From positions 158,262 through 222,261 of the forward strand of contig NC_026739.1 in the NCBI RefSeq assembly GCF_000210295.1: a stretch of 64,000 nucleotides of DNA. Direction: 5' to 3'. The notes below the pieces were generated by a model. It made no database searches. It was not told the DNA's origin and was given only the letters and a program-made list of their open reading frames with translations. Below are positions 22,301-32,600 of this stretch, piece after piece. The first letter of the stretch is position 1. Each line of letters begins with the position of its first letter. Origin of the DNA: Trypanosoma brucei gambiense DAL972 (taxonomy: Eukaryota; Euglenozoa; Kinetoplastea; Trypanosomatida; Trypanosomatidae). Position numbers and translations under genes: made by a program.

Positions 22301-24082
22301 GTCCATCTCCGCCACAACCTCCCGGAGCTCTTCACCCAATTCATCACCCTCCATGCTTCCAGAAACACCATCGTATTCACAACCCATAGTAGCGTTTCCA
22401 CCCCAACAGGAATCATCCTGAGCTTCTGTCTCCATTCCCTCACGCTTTACTTCCGCACGTGATGCATTGTTAACACACCACGCCAACATGCGCTCCCGAG
22501 AGGCCTGTATACCATCAAACCATTCACTTCCTGCGTCCAACAATTCAAGCGCCGCTACATCCTCGTTGTAGGGCGGACAGTAAGGCTCCAACAGTTGCAT
22601 AAGATTCACGGGGCAACGCATATTTTCGAGATCTGTTACGGGTGGTGACGATGCTCCTGACACGGTTCCCGCCGCATCGCCGTCGAACGCACTTGGAAAC
22701 AACTCGAAAGCACGTTGCCAGACAGTAAAGCCGACGAAGGAGGAAAGTGTCGGTAGGCACAGACGTGGCTTACCACCGGTTTCTTCTAAGTGACGAAAAA
22801 TTTGCTCTTGCGTGGCATACGGCGAGGAATCCTGCTGTGACAGACGTAGTACAGTACGGTCCTCACTTAGTTGTGAGCCCAGGCCCATCGTCAGCAGCAA
22901 TTCCACGCAATGCTTTGGAGTAAAAAGCAACAACTCTGCCAGTTCACTTACAGCCATGGAGCCCCGTACTCGACCTTTTCCGTACACCACTACGTTAGCT
23001 GTGACAAGGTCCACAACAGCGCGGAAGCGCGCGTAGCTAAAGGAGTGGGAAAGAATCGCACGTTGCAGGACTGTTAGTCGAGCAGTTCTACAAAGGTAGA
23101 AGAAGCGAAACCACTCACGTTGACACCAGCAGTGGATAATTTTGAGTGCAATGCGCACGTGACGGCTGCGTGCCATGCAGGGAATATAGCTAAGTTCCCT
23201 ATAAACACTACCAAAGTCTACACTGCTGCTTGGTGGTTCAAATACGGAGGTCGGTGCCGCAACTGTGGTGCCTCCAGAAACGGAACTAACCGTCACCTGT
23301 GAGACCCGAAAAAATCCTGCACGATTTTCAATTTTCGTCAGCTGGGAAAGACCGTAGAAAAGAATAACAGCAGAGAACATTTCTGAGTTTCTCAACCGTT
23401 GCTCCGCTCGATACGACACCACCAAATCACTAAAGCACTGTGCAATAGACTCGAAAAAATTCTGCTTTTCCTGCACAAAGTGTCTACATCCCTCAACACT
23501 ACGGCACAAGTTTGCCCCTCCCACAGCCAGTGCTGCTACAGTAAACTCCAACCAACGCAGGCGCCGACGCGACTCCCTCCTAACCATCTGCTTCGTCGTT
23601 ATCGTCTCACACTGCTGTTGCAATATTCCTCCACGTAAATCTCCCCCTTCGTTGACTTTCCCCTCAATACGCTCCCCACACCCATCGTCCTGCAGTTCTG
23701 CTCCTACAGGTGGTAGCTGAGGCACCCAATTGGTACGAACTTGCCGCATGCGGTCCCAAAGATACCGCCACACGTCAAAGGGAGCCAGAAACACCGCTGG
23801 ACCGTGTGGCTCCCGCAGGTAGTGTTGTACAAGAAAGTGCATGCTTTTTTCGAGTGCAGTGGGTGTACGCAAATGAGCCGGCTCCACAACAACACCTGCC
23901 GCTGACCGTCCGTATGGTTCGACAGCTGGAAGCTGTGAGATTCCATCGCCGGTGTTGTTGGCGCGGTTCCCGCCACAGAGAGCTGCCAGTTGACCACGCC
24001 TCGGTGGCTCATCTACCTTAAACTCACAAAACGTAGAGAATGGTGGGGTAGACAGGGCAGCGCGAACACTGAGGCCGCTCAT
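19391..24082 (-). CDS. SAC3/GANP-domain protein, probable mRNA export factor, 1563 aa
   Basis: SAC3/GANP proteins scaffold TREX-2-type complexes that couple transcription to mRNA export at the nuclear pore. The domain spans roughly residues 65-430. Visible blocks are HLRTPTALEKSMHFLVQHYL, YLWDRMRQVR at 107-116 (a hallmark of the family), the helical repeat around WCQREWFRFFYLCRTA, and a winged-helix-like end with ELAELLLFTPKHCVELL. A long acidic, Ser/Glu-rich linker follows at about 580-930. The last 450 residues contain ordered sequence I cannot assign; yeast Sac3 and human GANP also have long C-terminal extensions. The first ATG is at 24082. A polypyrimidine tract at about 24245-24280 and AG at 24218 give a short 5' UTR. 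Confidence 0.8.
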   Translation of the reverse strand: MSGLSVRAALSTPPFSTFCEFKVDEPPRRGQLAALCGGNRANNTGDGISQLPAVEPYGRSAAGVVVEPAHLRTPTALEKSMHFLVQHYLREPHGPAVFLAPFDVWRYLWDRMRQVRTNWVPQLPPVGAELQDDGCGERIEGKVNEGGDLRGGILQQQCETITTKQMVRRESRRRLRWLEFTVAALAVGGANLCRSVEGCRHFVQEKQNFFESIAQCFSDLVVSYRAEQRLRNSEMFSAVILFYGLSQLTKIENRAGFFRVSQVTVSSVSGGTTVAAPTSVFEPPSSSVDFGSVYRELSYIPCMARSRHVRIALKIIHCWCQREWFRFFYLCRTARLTVLQRAILSHSFSYARFRAVVDLVTANVVVYGKGRVRGSMAVSELAELLLFTPKHCVELLLTMGLGSQLSEDRTVLRLSQQDSSPYATQEQIFRHLEETGGKPRLCLPTLSSFVGFTVWQRAFELFPSAFDGDAAGTVSGASSPPVTDLENMRCPVNLMQLLEPYCPPYNEDVAALELLDAGSEWFDGIQASRERMLAWCVNNASRAEVKREGMETEAQDDSCWGGNATMGCEYDGVSGSMEGDELGEELREVVAEMDRESVSTRSSVFDDDETELTHNDTGFGLHAEEVCGEEDVLNNESDYGEEDEALREANILINSLQNSSIYQLASSNMQKETTKELPDTAAATDSIKGADEAHAAAQGSSQRNNEDEKQEQQKLDENASELVLYKPSSGAETAVTPLPSDHPGVMSPTLHATVEAPESESSRSTENSEVEIVAVAERPQQANKQECESGERNETLAQDQSNRSMLFGSQSAVPAFFGVSKFPPISFGNLHSGFPGSPTQQKANVEENVQGKGDSALKRSRSEEIDNNATIPGSYLSRQQVDTVLDTTTSSVDDRIMLLPSEVEEESEQRTLKVEVQQKEDAPRQRMRVERGKVDTDTSQRSVPTTSHCATSSDVDPAPRLPEAGGPSLVSYKDVIKACVDEMKGKEQRWPRMSEADVSLLPRAPSKPSREQSLQVHSPLPFCFSTGAEYSAVALLLQELPQWVDTFTSYLVSFYSASYSDVTACRHLTDIICRGSRSQEITGWMCRGFTPSMIPYSETGDDSLLNFNEELSHDESTNAPIRETPILRLTSKIIVFGSDLREHDDRDEDTGTDGASLFASSGLSGGAGSRFVSSQLSDRQHLSLGHWIAALMLPPAERARVLREGILYHSKTPQSTDMDACFDEGGGSAAELGKSRDSDHIGIWEQMHVLRAADAKTTPAAWRLLSTAAAAWRRPLPSGSTKMLLQTQIALHAVDFRDVPRLRWTQDTQTSSPAACKVAACECQREHPTVIIALDTTRHKEFAAGMEVLRSLISQSVEQRAVLLAGVIVVLYTESVQEDEEKKKTVEEFFWSTWERCSKVAEESELQAAATLYDDKMPPWRAMYQNTIRRAVVKARSQAQTCSGSSPDGSFLSATSLPSSIESGDGVDSNMKRSLPYRIQKLIKSRRVMPSGAPPDPTLLVVPIHSLMDKNTRAFRSQYGNGGFTAFGVIALKEMLNSSVHSLLQDYEVRCRDFLRKNKFDAW

Positions 24083-24412
24083 CACTGTCCCAGCCGCTGT
24101 TGGTAGGGCACACGGTAGACCGGGGGCAAAATCACGAAAAATAGCGCAAACGCTTGATACCTTTTCTTCTTTTTTGACTATTGTTCGTGTGCTTCTCTAC
24201 TCCCTCAATAAAGGATGCTAGCGGCGAGCAGTAACAACAGCAAGAAAGAAAACACCCAAGAGAGAGGAGGAAAGAAAATGCTGATAAACACTTTAACTTT
24301 TGTGAACAATCAATATATTTTCTTCACGATATCCATCCATTAACTTGAAGATAAAACAGTCCGTCAACTGCCTCCAACCTTGTGGCACTTCTCACCTTTC
24401 GTTATATGCAAA
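24083..24412. other. Spacer with splice signal for the SAC3-like gene
   Basis: A 330-bp spacer. The coding-strand polypyrimidine tract at about 24245-24280 is followed by AG at 24218-24219, 136 nt before the SAC3-like ATG. The remainder is the 3' flank of the coiled-coil gene. No gene seen. Confidence 0.6.
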
Positions 24413-27355
24413 CTATGCCTGGAAAATGTATCGGACACACTCCATCAGCACATCTATGAGGGACTCCCCGGAAGAACTACCGGGTACAGTCCCCAAATTT
24501 CTATTTGATCTACCATGTGCACCGGCATATGGTTCGCCATGCAGCCACCTCTCTTCCTCCACTTCGCCATGTAACCCGAAACTCAAATTCATCGTTCTCT
24601 TGTTGTTTCCACCACCACCAATGCTTCTCTTGTGCATTTCACCCGGGGTAGTGGTGACTCCCGTTCCAGTTCTAGTTGAATTAGTGCCGAGAAGTTGTGA
24701 TTTCAAATAGTCTGCGATTCGGCATCGTACCCGCTGGCGCATCGCCTGGGGAATTGCTTTCCCGAAGCTAAAAGAAGCACTGATATCACTACACGTGAAT
24801 GAATTCGACTGGCACAAAGCCTCCCACCCACCGTTGACTCCAAGAAAATTTCGCGTAATGTCATCGCACGCAGCACGCAGAATGTTCTCCCTTTCGCTTA
24901 ACGCATCTTGCGGTGGGCTATCATAGGTAAGTCTAACTCTGTGGTTCTTCTCTTTGGTGTTTTGAGAAGCTGCACGAGTAACGTATCTGTCGCCAACCAC
25001 AGTAGCGTATGACTCTAGCTCATGGATGAATTCCACGAGCTCCGCTACCACACGCGCCACCCCTCGCTGAATAACCCACTGCTGTCGCTTGTTGCCCTCT
25101 GCAGCAGCGGCAAGAGCGCTACTCATGCGGCGGCGGTGCGTACTTTCCAGCTTCCGCAGCGTTTCTCTTTGCATGTCTTCCAGAGTTGCTATTTGCCACT
25201 GCTGTTTTTGCTGTTGTTTTTCCACACGCTCCATCAGCATCTTCCGGTCTTTAACCATTGCACAGTATTTGCGACGTTTAGCCTGCAACTGTTCCTCCAG
25301 CTCGGTAGTGCGCGCTAAAGCCTCATTCAGCCTCGCTTCAATACAGTTGTACTCACATGCAGGTGATTGAGGCGCGGTAAACCTCGCATTGCGGGCATCA
25401 GCACGTTGTTCTTGTAAAGCGGTTGGCTGTGCTGCTGCAAGTAATACTTCCTGCTTCACTACTGTATTATGAAGAGGCAATCGCGCCGGACGTGTCACCC
25501 GGCTCCCATCCTTCACGTTCTGCACAGGAGGCCGACGATCCTGCCTTACGGGTTCTGACACATTCGTTTCGAGACGCTTCCTATTTTGTTCCTCATTCAG
25601 CTTAATTTGTTGCTTTAACATGCGGCACTCAACATTTCTTCGACTGAGTTTATTCTGAAGAGCCTGCAACACCTTGGCTATCTGCTTCTCAAACAAAACA
25701 TGGCGGCGGGACTCTTCTCCCGCCGCTGTGGCCCTTTCCTCCTTAACCTGCTGCAGCTCCGAACATGCTTCTCGAAACTGCTCCTGTGCGCGCAACAACG
25801 CCGCCTGTGCTCTCTCCTCTGCTTCTTCTTGTTGCTGCTGCTTCTCATCCAACTCCCGTTGCAACTGCTGAATGTGTACACGTTGCACAGCAGCCCTCTC
25901 GTCCGCGATTTGTTGCTGTTCGAGTAGTTCCTTTCGCGCGCTGACGGCCAGCTGCTGGAGTTGAGTTCGTAGCCGTTCCCGCTCGGCAGACAACATCTGT
26001 TCACGTCCTTCGCTATCACTAAGACGTCTTTCCAGGGTGGCTACCATACTCTCCAGTTGCTTCCGGGTGCCATACATACTTCGCTCCGCTTCCGTGTGAA
26101 AGTGTGCGTGGAATGTTAGTTCTGTTTCGTCTTCACAGTTTTCCTCGTCTTCTGCTTCGAGGTACTCTTTATTCCGGAGCCGCTCCAGTGATGCACGCAG
26201 AATGACTGTCTCCTCCCGAGCCGCCTGGAGACTGGCTCTAAGATGCGCTTGCTCTTCTGACATGTCTGCTATTCTTTGCTCGTTAACTTCGAAGGTGACT
26301 GTTAGCGTGGCATGGTTAACAGTCAACTGCTGTAATTCCTCTTGTAGCAATTTCGCCTCATTAGTAGCTTCTCGACCAGCAGCTTCGGCCTCCTCATGCA
26401 GCTTCTTATATCGTTTCAGCTTCTTTTGGTTCTCTTCCCGTTCGCGGATCAAAACTTCCTCAGCTTCGCGAGTGGACTCCCTGTACTGTAACTCGCATTT
26501 CTTCCTCAACTCCCGCTCACCCGCAAGATTGCTTTCCATTTGTTGCAACGCCGCCCGCAACGACCGCACCTCATCCACAAGTGTGGAAAACTCCTGCATT
26601 TCTTCATGAATGTACTGTAAGTCCGCTGTATACTTTTCCTCACGCTCCTCAGCCTCTCGCCGCGCCTCCGAAAGCTGCGTTATTAGCTTTTTATTTTGCG
26701 CGTTCAAAGAGGTGATGTCAGCCTGCTGCTCACGTGAGGCGCTTGCTGTCTGCTTTGAGGCGGTATCTGTTTCATTGCAGTCACGAAGTTGTTGGAGTAA
26801 CAGACGCTTTTCCTCCCGTAACCCTGCGACCTCACCCTGTAGATGCGCTAATTCCAGGTCCCGTTGCTTCAGGGTATTGGCTTGTTCACGAAGCAAGTCA
26901 TCTTTACGCTGAAGCGCCGTAAGTATGAGCTCAGCCATACTCTCATCATGTTCCGCTTTTGCCTCACCCCACCCCCTTTCGTTCTCATTTTCATTCCGTC
27001 CCCTTTCCGCCACCGTATACCGCCCACCACTGTATTCACTCGTCTCGTCCCCACTCACATTCGGTGAGCGAATCTCACTTCCGCAGAATTGTGATGAAAC
27101 ACAGGCACTATCATCCATGTTTATGGCTACCCCTTCAGTCACGGAATCGGGGCTGAACTCGTTGGAAGCCGGCATATCGGTAAAAATACCATTTGAGTGA
27201 CACGCAGGAGGGCGGGGTAGGAGGTTAGGAGGGAGGTACCGATATTGTTGATGTAGCGACGTTGGCTGCACGCCTTGACGACAATCACGACTATGTTTGG
27301 ATACGTTTCGTACATCATGTGAGCCCGATGGAAAATCCACCTCGTCCATTGCCAT
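24413..27355 (-). CDS. Large coiled-coil protein, 980 aa, function unknown
   Basis: The first in-frame ATG (27355) gives 980 residues. The N-terminal 125 residues are Pro/Ser-rich and probably disordered. From about residue 130 to 580 there is almost continuous heptad-like sequence rich in Glu, Gln, Arg, Lys and Leu (for example LQQLRDCNE, LERRLSDSEG), broken once by an acidic EAEDEENCEDE segment, with a second coiled coil near 650-760. A compact C-terminal part ends in LIDVLMECVRYIFQA. It resembles structural proteins of the cytoskeleton, basal body or flagellum in overall character only. No catalytic domain, membrane segment or signal peptide is seen. Confidence 0.75.
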   Translation of the reverse strand: MAMDEVDFPSGSHDVRNVSKHSRDCRQGVQPTSLHQQYRYLPPNLLPRPPACHSNGIFTDMPASNEFSPDSVTEGVAINMDDSACVSSQFCGSEIRSPNVSGDETSEYSGGRYTVAERGRNENENERGWGEAKAEHDESMAELILTALQRKDDLLREQANTLKQRDLELAHLQGEVAGLREEKRLLLQQLRDCNETDTASKQTASASREQQADITSLNAQNKKLITQLSEARREAEEREEKYTADLQYIHEEMQEFSTLVDEVRSLRAALQQMESNLAGERELRKKCELQYRESTREAEEVLIREREENQKKLKRYKKLHEEAEAAGREATNEAKLLQEELQQLTVNHATLTVTFEVNEQRIADMSEEQAHLRASLQAAREETVILRASLERLRNKEYLEAEDEENCEDETELTFHAHFHTEAERSMYGTRKQLESMVATLERRLSDSEGREQMLSAERERLRTQLQQLAVSARKELLEQQQIADERAAVQRVHIQQLQRELDEKQQQQEEAEERAQAALLRAQEQFREACSELQQVKEERATAAGEESRRHVLFEKQIAKVLQALQNKLSRRNVECRMLKQQIKLNEEQNRKRLETNVSEPVRQDRRPPVQNVKDGSRVTRPARLPLHNTVVKQEVLLAAAQPTALQEQRADARNARFTAPQSPACEYNCIEARLNEALARTTELEEQLQAKRRKYCAMVKDRKMLMERVEKQQQKQQWQIATLEDMQRETLRKLESTHRRRMSSALAAAAEGNKRQQWVIQRGVARVVAELVEFIHELESYATVVGDRYVTRAASQNTKEKNHRVRLTYDSPPQDALSERENILRAACDDITRNFLGVNGGWEALCQSNSFTCSDISASFSFGKAIPQAMRQRVRCRIADYLKSQLLGTNSTRTGTGVTTTPGEMHKRSIGGGGNNKRTMNLSFGLHGEVEEERWLHGEPYAGAHGRSNRNLGTVPGSSSGESLIDVLMECVRYIFQA

Positions 27356-27673
27356 CGGAAGCACCCCTCCGGGCACCTTCGGCTGCCTTTCTCCCTTTGT
27401 CGCAGTTTCCGATAGCTACAAGAGAAAAAGCGAATAACATTCATATTTATATGGGAAAAGCTGTAGGTTAGAACTGGTTCCCCCCCCATGGAAGACATCT
27501 ACTTTCACGTGGAAAACAAAACAAAAACACAGATAAGCATTTATTCGAGGTTTCCTCCAAAACTCAGCGCTCACACACTAAGTCCACACGACTTGGCGCT
27601 CGAAACTAAAGTTTTTCCCTCGGATGCGTGCATAAAAAAAAAGGTTGAACCGCGGACCCTCTTCCTTCCACAG
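27356..27673. other. Spacer between the SET gene and the coiled-coil gene
   Basis: A 318-bp spacer holding the acceptor-like site at 27417-27432 and the 3' flank of the SET gene, including an A9 run near 27632. No gene seen. Confidence 0.6.
27417..27432 (-). promoter_or_regulatory. Candidate trans-splice acceptor for the coiled-coil gene
   Basis: The coding strand reads CTTTTTCTCTTGTAG, a compact polypyrimidine tract ending in AG at 27417-27418, 61 nt before the ATG at 27355. It is among the clearest acceptor-like sites in the window. Confidence 0.5.
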
Positions 27674-28756
27674 CTAGTCGACTGGTGAGGCCTCATTGAG
27701 AAATTTGAATACGTGTCTGTAGCACATAAGCAATTCTCGTTTCGTCGCTGAGCGCCGCGATGCTGCGAGGTGCGCTTGCATGTAGCGAAGAAGCGGCTTC
27801 CTTGACGAAAGAAGCGACAAGAAAACTGTTTCATCATCGTAGCCCATCCGCAGGAGCTTCCCCACTTCCTTTATGCTGTCATCACCAATATTACGATTAC
27901 CGTTTACCCGTACGTTGTTTCCACCATTGCATATAAACCGCGATAAGATGCCGTTTTTATCTTTGCAGTGTTTACGCCCTGCAAAATATTGTGAAACTTC
28001 GTCAGTTTGTTTGTACACGAAGTGCCTGCAGTTTGAAGAGCCGCAACGGCAGACAACAAAGTACTTCTTCAGTGCATTTTCACCATAAAAAAGTGGTGCC
28101 ACTCTGTGCGAGTAGCTAATCGTCAACTCGGAGCCCGCTGGCACATCACGGGTGGTGAAGAAACTATTCGCATCCCCGAAGTACGGAAAGTTTTCTATTC
28201 GACTCAAGACTTCCTTACATTCGGAATATTCACCTGTTGCAGCAGCCGCCGGCCAAAATTCTTTCGAAAGCCCACAGCAGCAATTGGGTTCACAACTATG
28301 GTTCATGAGATGGTGAGGCAGCGGTTGAGTGACAAGCTCCATTAATGAACCTGTTGGGTGCGTGTAGTGAAATGTGTCTGGCAACCGCGTGTGCGTGTCG
28401 CCAAGTAATAGCACCAACTGGGCGGCGTCCATATATGTGCGCTGTGGGGCAACTACCACCCGAGTGCTGCGTGGTAACGCCTTTGTCGTGAAGAGTCCCC
28501 TGCTGTGGATGGGGCTACTTCCAACCCGAATACAATCAAGTGTCGTGCCCTGCAGGAGGCCCCGAAAGTAGGGCGTTCCGTTTAAATTTTCCAAAAATAT
28601 ATTTCCAGCCGAAACGGTCCCGCTGTTATCACTGGCGGTGAGCGACTCCCGGGAGTTGGCGCATTCCGCCTGATGAACAGTTGTGGTGGAAAGCGCTGCC
28701 GCTTGCGCGTAGGCCCCTGCAGCAATAAGCTGCTGTATTGAAGCTTCAACGTCCAT
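27674..28756 (-). CDS. SET-domain protein, putative protein-lysine methyltransferase
   Basis: SET proteins transfer methyl groups from S-adenosylmethionine to lysine on histones or other proteins. The core motifs are all present: a RGLFTTKALPRST opening strand, NHSCEPNC at residues 152-159, ELTISY at 210-215, and a CxCx4C post-SET zinc cluster at 236, 238 and 243. This supports a catalytically competent domain. The first ATG (28756) gives 360 residues; the next Met lies inside the domain and would remove its first strands, so this start is needed. The start overlaps the end of the upstream ORF by 11 nt, so its spliced leader must be added inside that ORF. Whether the substrate is a histone cannot be told. 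Confidence 0.85.
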   Translation of the reverse strand: MDVEASIQQLIAAGAYAQAAALSTTTVHQAECANSRESLTASDNSGTVSAGNIFLENLNGTPYFRGLLQGTTLDCIRVGSSPIHSRGLFTTKALPRSTRVVVAPQRTYMDAAQLVLLLGDTHTRLPDTFHYTHPTGSLMELVTQPLPHHLMNHSCEPNCCCGLSKEFWPAAAATGEYSECKEVLSRIENFPYFGDANSFFTTRDVPAGSELTISYSHRVAPLFYGENALKKYFVVCRCGSSNCRHFVYKQTDEVSQYFAGRKHCKDKNGILSRFICNGGNNVRVNGNRNIGDDSIKEVGKLLRMGYDDETVFLSLLSSRKPLLRYMQAHLAASRRSATKRELLMCYRHVFKFLNEASPVD

Positions 28757-29309
28757 AGGGGAAGACAAGGATGTCCGCAGCAGAACCGGCGACGGGTGTT
28801 GTCGATGTTGAGTTGCCTCCTGATGTCGATAGTGGCGGCGCTACACTATACCGCGTATAAAATGAGACACGCCCCATAGTGTAGCCAACATAGGCCATGG
28901 CGTTCAGTATGCCGTAGGTTATGGGACCGACAAGGGGCATTGCCAAAGCCCCCAGCACAAATGCAGAAAGGCGTAAAGACGATGCGCCAGCATGTGGCTG
29001 AGGTGGTTGCATCACACCTTCGTCCAGCGATTCCCACGAGCCACATGACACTGCTTCCCCCTCAGAGGATGCAATAAACAAGTCAGGGAACATCAGCTGC
29101 TCTCGGTCTGCATAATTGGTGCGCTTTGTACGGCGCGGCAATCTCTGAGATTTGGGCTTCTCCGAGTCCGATCCAGATAAAGAGGTAACAGCACAACCCG
29201 AACAAAGCCTATTACACAATAAATGGGTGGTCGTGACGGTATTTAATCTCTGTAATACACTCTTCCGGTTTGCTGTTATTCGTCCCCCAACTACACCACC
29301 AAGTACCAT
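28746..29309 (-). CDS. Hypothetical small membrane protein, 187 aa
   Basis: The first ATG (29309) gives 187 residues; the frame extends further only from non-ATG codons. The N-terminus is basic and lacks acidic residues for its first 35 positions, compatible with a mitochondrial presequence. A hydrophobic stretch around residues 118-145 (LSAFVLGALAMPLVGPITYG onward) looks like one or two membrane helices. I recognise no family. A coding-strand pyrimidine/T-rich tract at about 29359-29378 followed by AG at 29342 would give a 33-nt 5' UTR, supporting a real gene. Its stop codon lies 11 nt inside the SET ORF in another frame. Confidence 0.6.
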   Translation of the reverse strand: MVLGGVVGGRITANRKSVLQRLNTVTTTHLLCNRLCSGCAVTSLSGSDSEKPKSQRLPRRTKRTNYADREQLMFPDLFIASSEGEAVSCGSWESLDEGVMQPPQPHAGASSLRLSAFVLGALAMPLVGPITYGILNAMAYVGYTMGRVSFYTRYSVAPPLSTSGGNSTSTTPVAGSAADILVFPYGR

Positions 29310-29621
29310 ATTAGGTCCACCTGCCCCACGCCCCTTTCTTCCTATTACACATATCAGTGCAAAAACAAAAAAAAACAAGCATCAGGTATCGTCGTGACAA
29401 GCACAGAAACGTGGCAAAGGCAAAACGTTCAGTCGACACCTCATGTATCCTTTTGTTTTGGTCTTGTTAGGTTCCACCCGTCACTCCACTCACGCCTTGG
29501 AAGTGGCTGACGAACTGACGATACGGTGGCTGCCACCTCAAAATATGAGACGGAGCCCAAGGAAGGGGGAATGCAACGTAATGCAGCGATGTGAAGACCA
29601 TATGATGAAGCAATCAAGTGC
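29310..29621. other. Spacer downstream of the DEAH helicase gene
   Basis: A 312-bp spacer with the acceptor-like tract for the 187-aa gene (29342-29378) and the helicase 3' flank. No gene seen. Confidence 0.6.
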
Positions 29622-32600
29622 TCAGAAAAGCACATCGGGCCCATGCCCTTGCTTCGTGTTAACACCTTTTGTCACCTGTAGGGATCTTGAAAGTGTGCCT
29701 TTCTCAGGCTCAGCGGCTCCTCCCACCTGCGAAGTGGCGTTGAAATCGCACGCAGCATGCGCATGAAAGTTGCGTATGTCAACTCGATGGCGCCGTAACA
29801 ACTCAGCGAGGTTCGGTGAAGGCAAATAACTGGGTAGTACGGTGGGAATGAGAAAGAGTTTTTCATTCGTTCCGCCGGTGTTAACTCTTGGCACCCCTTT
29901 TGTTGGTATAATTGTCCCATCGACGTCCCCCATGGCCACCAGAGTGCTGGGTGGGGAGAGAAACTGGCAGCCGATATCACGGAGTAGATTTTCTATCGAC
30001 TGGCCGCGGCGAGAAGCCACGAGCCTCGCTAACAATTCCGCTCCTGGGCAATGTCCCACCGCCGCTGCTGCCGCTGGAGGTCTCAATTGTGGTTGTTGAG
30101 CGTTAGACCACGCGTTAAGTTTTGCGACCACCCGTTGAATGTAATCGGCGAAACTCACAACATTTCGCAAAGAGTTTTGGTACTCATGCAACACAATCAG
30201 CAGTGTACTCTGAACTACCTCATCCACAGATGGTGCGTCGTCGTCCAACACTACCTTTAGAATTCCCCTCCTCGTTTGCCGCCCCTTCCCGCCGCTGCCA
30301 CTGTACGTACACTGCGGGCACACATCGGACACAACGCACCAATGCAAACTTTCCTCCTCACAAGCACCTCCTGCATCGTCTTTACGACATCGGTTCCCAC
30401 TTTCGCTAGATTGATCGGTTGCCGTGCCGCCTGCCTCGCACTCATCATCAGCATCGACGGGTACGCCTCGCCACGGCTTTCCGGCATAAACCCTCATAAC
30501 ACTCTTCAGTTTCTGCACACTCAATGGAGTTGGAAAGCGCCACACTCCCCAATCATGTAGCATCACTGCATGCGCTCGTGTATGCGCGGTGTTCGTCAGT
30601 AGAGCGGCGTCAAAACCAGTGGAGGCAGCGGCAAGATATCCTGCGAGAACAAACAGCGAGGGCGGCAATTCACTACCTGCGGGTTCAGTGGAGGCGCCAG
30701 GGCGCTCAGTGTCCAAAACCCAGACATGTAACGCTTGCAGCGTCATACCACTATCTTTTATTGGCGCTGCGCGAGTTACTGTGTAGGAGGGAGCATTTCC
30801 TATAAGCGTGCCCGCAACGGCCATCGGCAGCATCGCTGTCCCCCCTTCACCACGTGGTCGCCATTGTAGAGCGTTAAGAAACGACAAGGGGGATACATTA
30901 CAGGATCTAAGTTCAACCGCCACATCGCTACAACCGATGCTACTGACACTATTAGTCCCCCTCTTACGTAGTAGAAGGTCAGATAACGTGCCGCTACAGA
31001 AAGATCCCACCCACTCACGCCGCATACCGAACTGCACAGCAAAGGAAAGTCGAGTAAGGTGGGTTACGCTCCGACAGTGATGATGGAAGCTTTTTTCCCG
31101 AAACCACAAATTGTGACACACATAGCAGTAATAATCCTTATTACAAGGTGCTGTTTCCCCCTCCTCCTTTTCACAGCTGTGGTACTCGTGTTGAGAGGGC
31201 CTCACAGTTGGCAAAGTTACCTTCCATTGAACCGCTCCAGTGAAGGTCACACGATGTATGCTTAGCAGTGCGTGTTGTTCGTCACTACCATCACTATTCA
31301 CTCCACTGCTACTCACATCTTCATCAACACCGGGCGCAGGTACAGGCTCGCCTGACAAGATGACACCGTTACCAGTTGAACGGCAGATGCTACAGTCCTC
31401 ATGGTCAGCATCGGCGGCTGCAGCCGCAATCGGTTGGGGAAAAAATTCTTCATAGCCCATACGCCGTGCGTCACTAAGAAGAAGGGAATGCTCCCGACCG
31501 TAGCTATCGTGCCATGTTACACAGGTATCAGATGCAGCAGAGGAATCTCCCTCAGTTTCTGTAAAGCGGAGACTAAACGTACGGTTGACCGTCCTTATAC
31601 CCGGAACTGGAAGTGAACGATCCAAAGAAGCTACTTTTTCATGAGCCTCTGCCCGCCGAATCGATTCCGTCTCCCCATCGTTTCTGTCCTGCTCACCTGG
31701 TAAACGTACGGCTGATGACGCCGGTGGTGATGTGGGAGGCAGCATTGCCACCAGCCGTGTTAGTACATTCTGAATTGACACTAAAAGACTTATTCCAATA
31801 GGAGCTAATACAACCGCAGCCAAATTTCTTCCCTTTTCCGCTTCCGTTAACCCTGCGGGGTCACAAGGCAGTGCGACCGCCGATAACAACCGGTCCTCTT
31901 CCTTACCTGAGTTGCCGCCTCTTCTGTCTCCATCCACAGACCCATTAACCTCGCTACCAAATCGAACGACACCTGAACGCCTCGTGGAAAAAAGTTCAAT
32001 CTGTTGAACATTGGTATCGGCTAGATATGGCGTAATGACGTCGCGCAGCACCTCTGGTGTCAGGCGTTCAAGTAAACTCTGCTGATGCCGCTGGTCGCTG
32101 TGTAGCTCCACCGAAAAGGAGCATGTACGGTCTGCATCCTCCTGCAGGGCACCAAGGTTACGCAGCATCCGCCTCTGGTGTGCACGGTGGGATGCATCCT
32201 CGCCACGCATGGTGTTCCTTGCAAATGCGGCTACGAAAGCTGCGCAAAGCCGGTCTTGTACGTGTCCAAATGTAAGCAGCGGTTTCTTGGACCTCTGATT
32301 CTGCTTTGGAGCCCTGGGCAATTGCGGTTGAAGTTTTCGGATAAGTTGTTCATCTTGTGTATACCATTGTGTCATAGTCCGGTGCTGTGATGAAGGACGG
32401 TGGGCGGAATGCTCAAGCGCGCAACGGTGAAGCCGCAGCAACGAATTGGCAAGTAGAACACGGTACGATTCAGGGAAGGTGGAGAGCACAAGCTGCTTAA
32501 TAAGTGAGGCGCTGGGGCGGCGTTCCACCCTGTCATGTTCACCATATAGCGCAAATACGTCATCTTTATCGCCACCTCCCACACCACTAGTGACAGCTTT

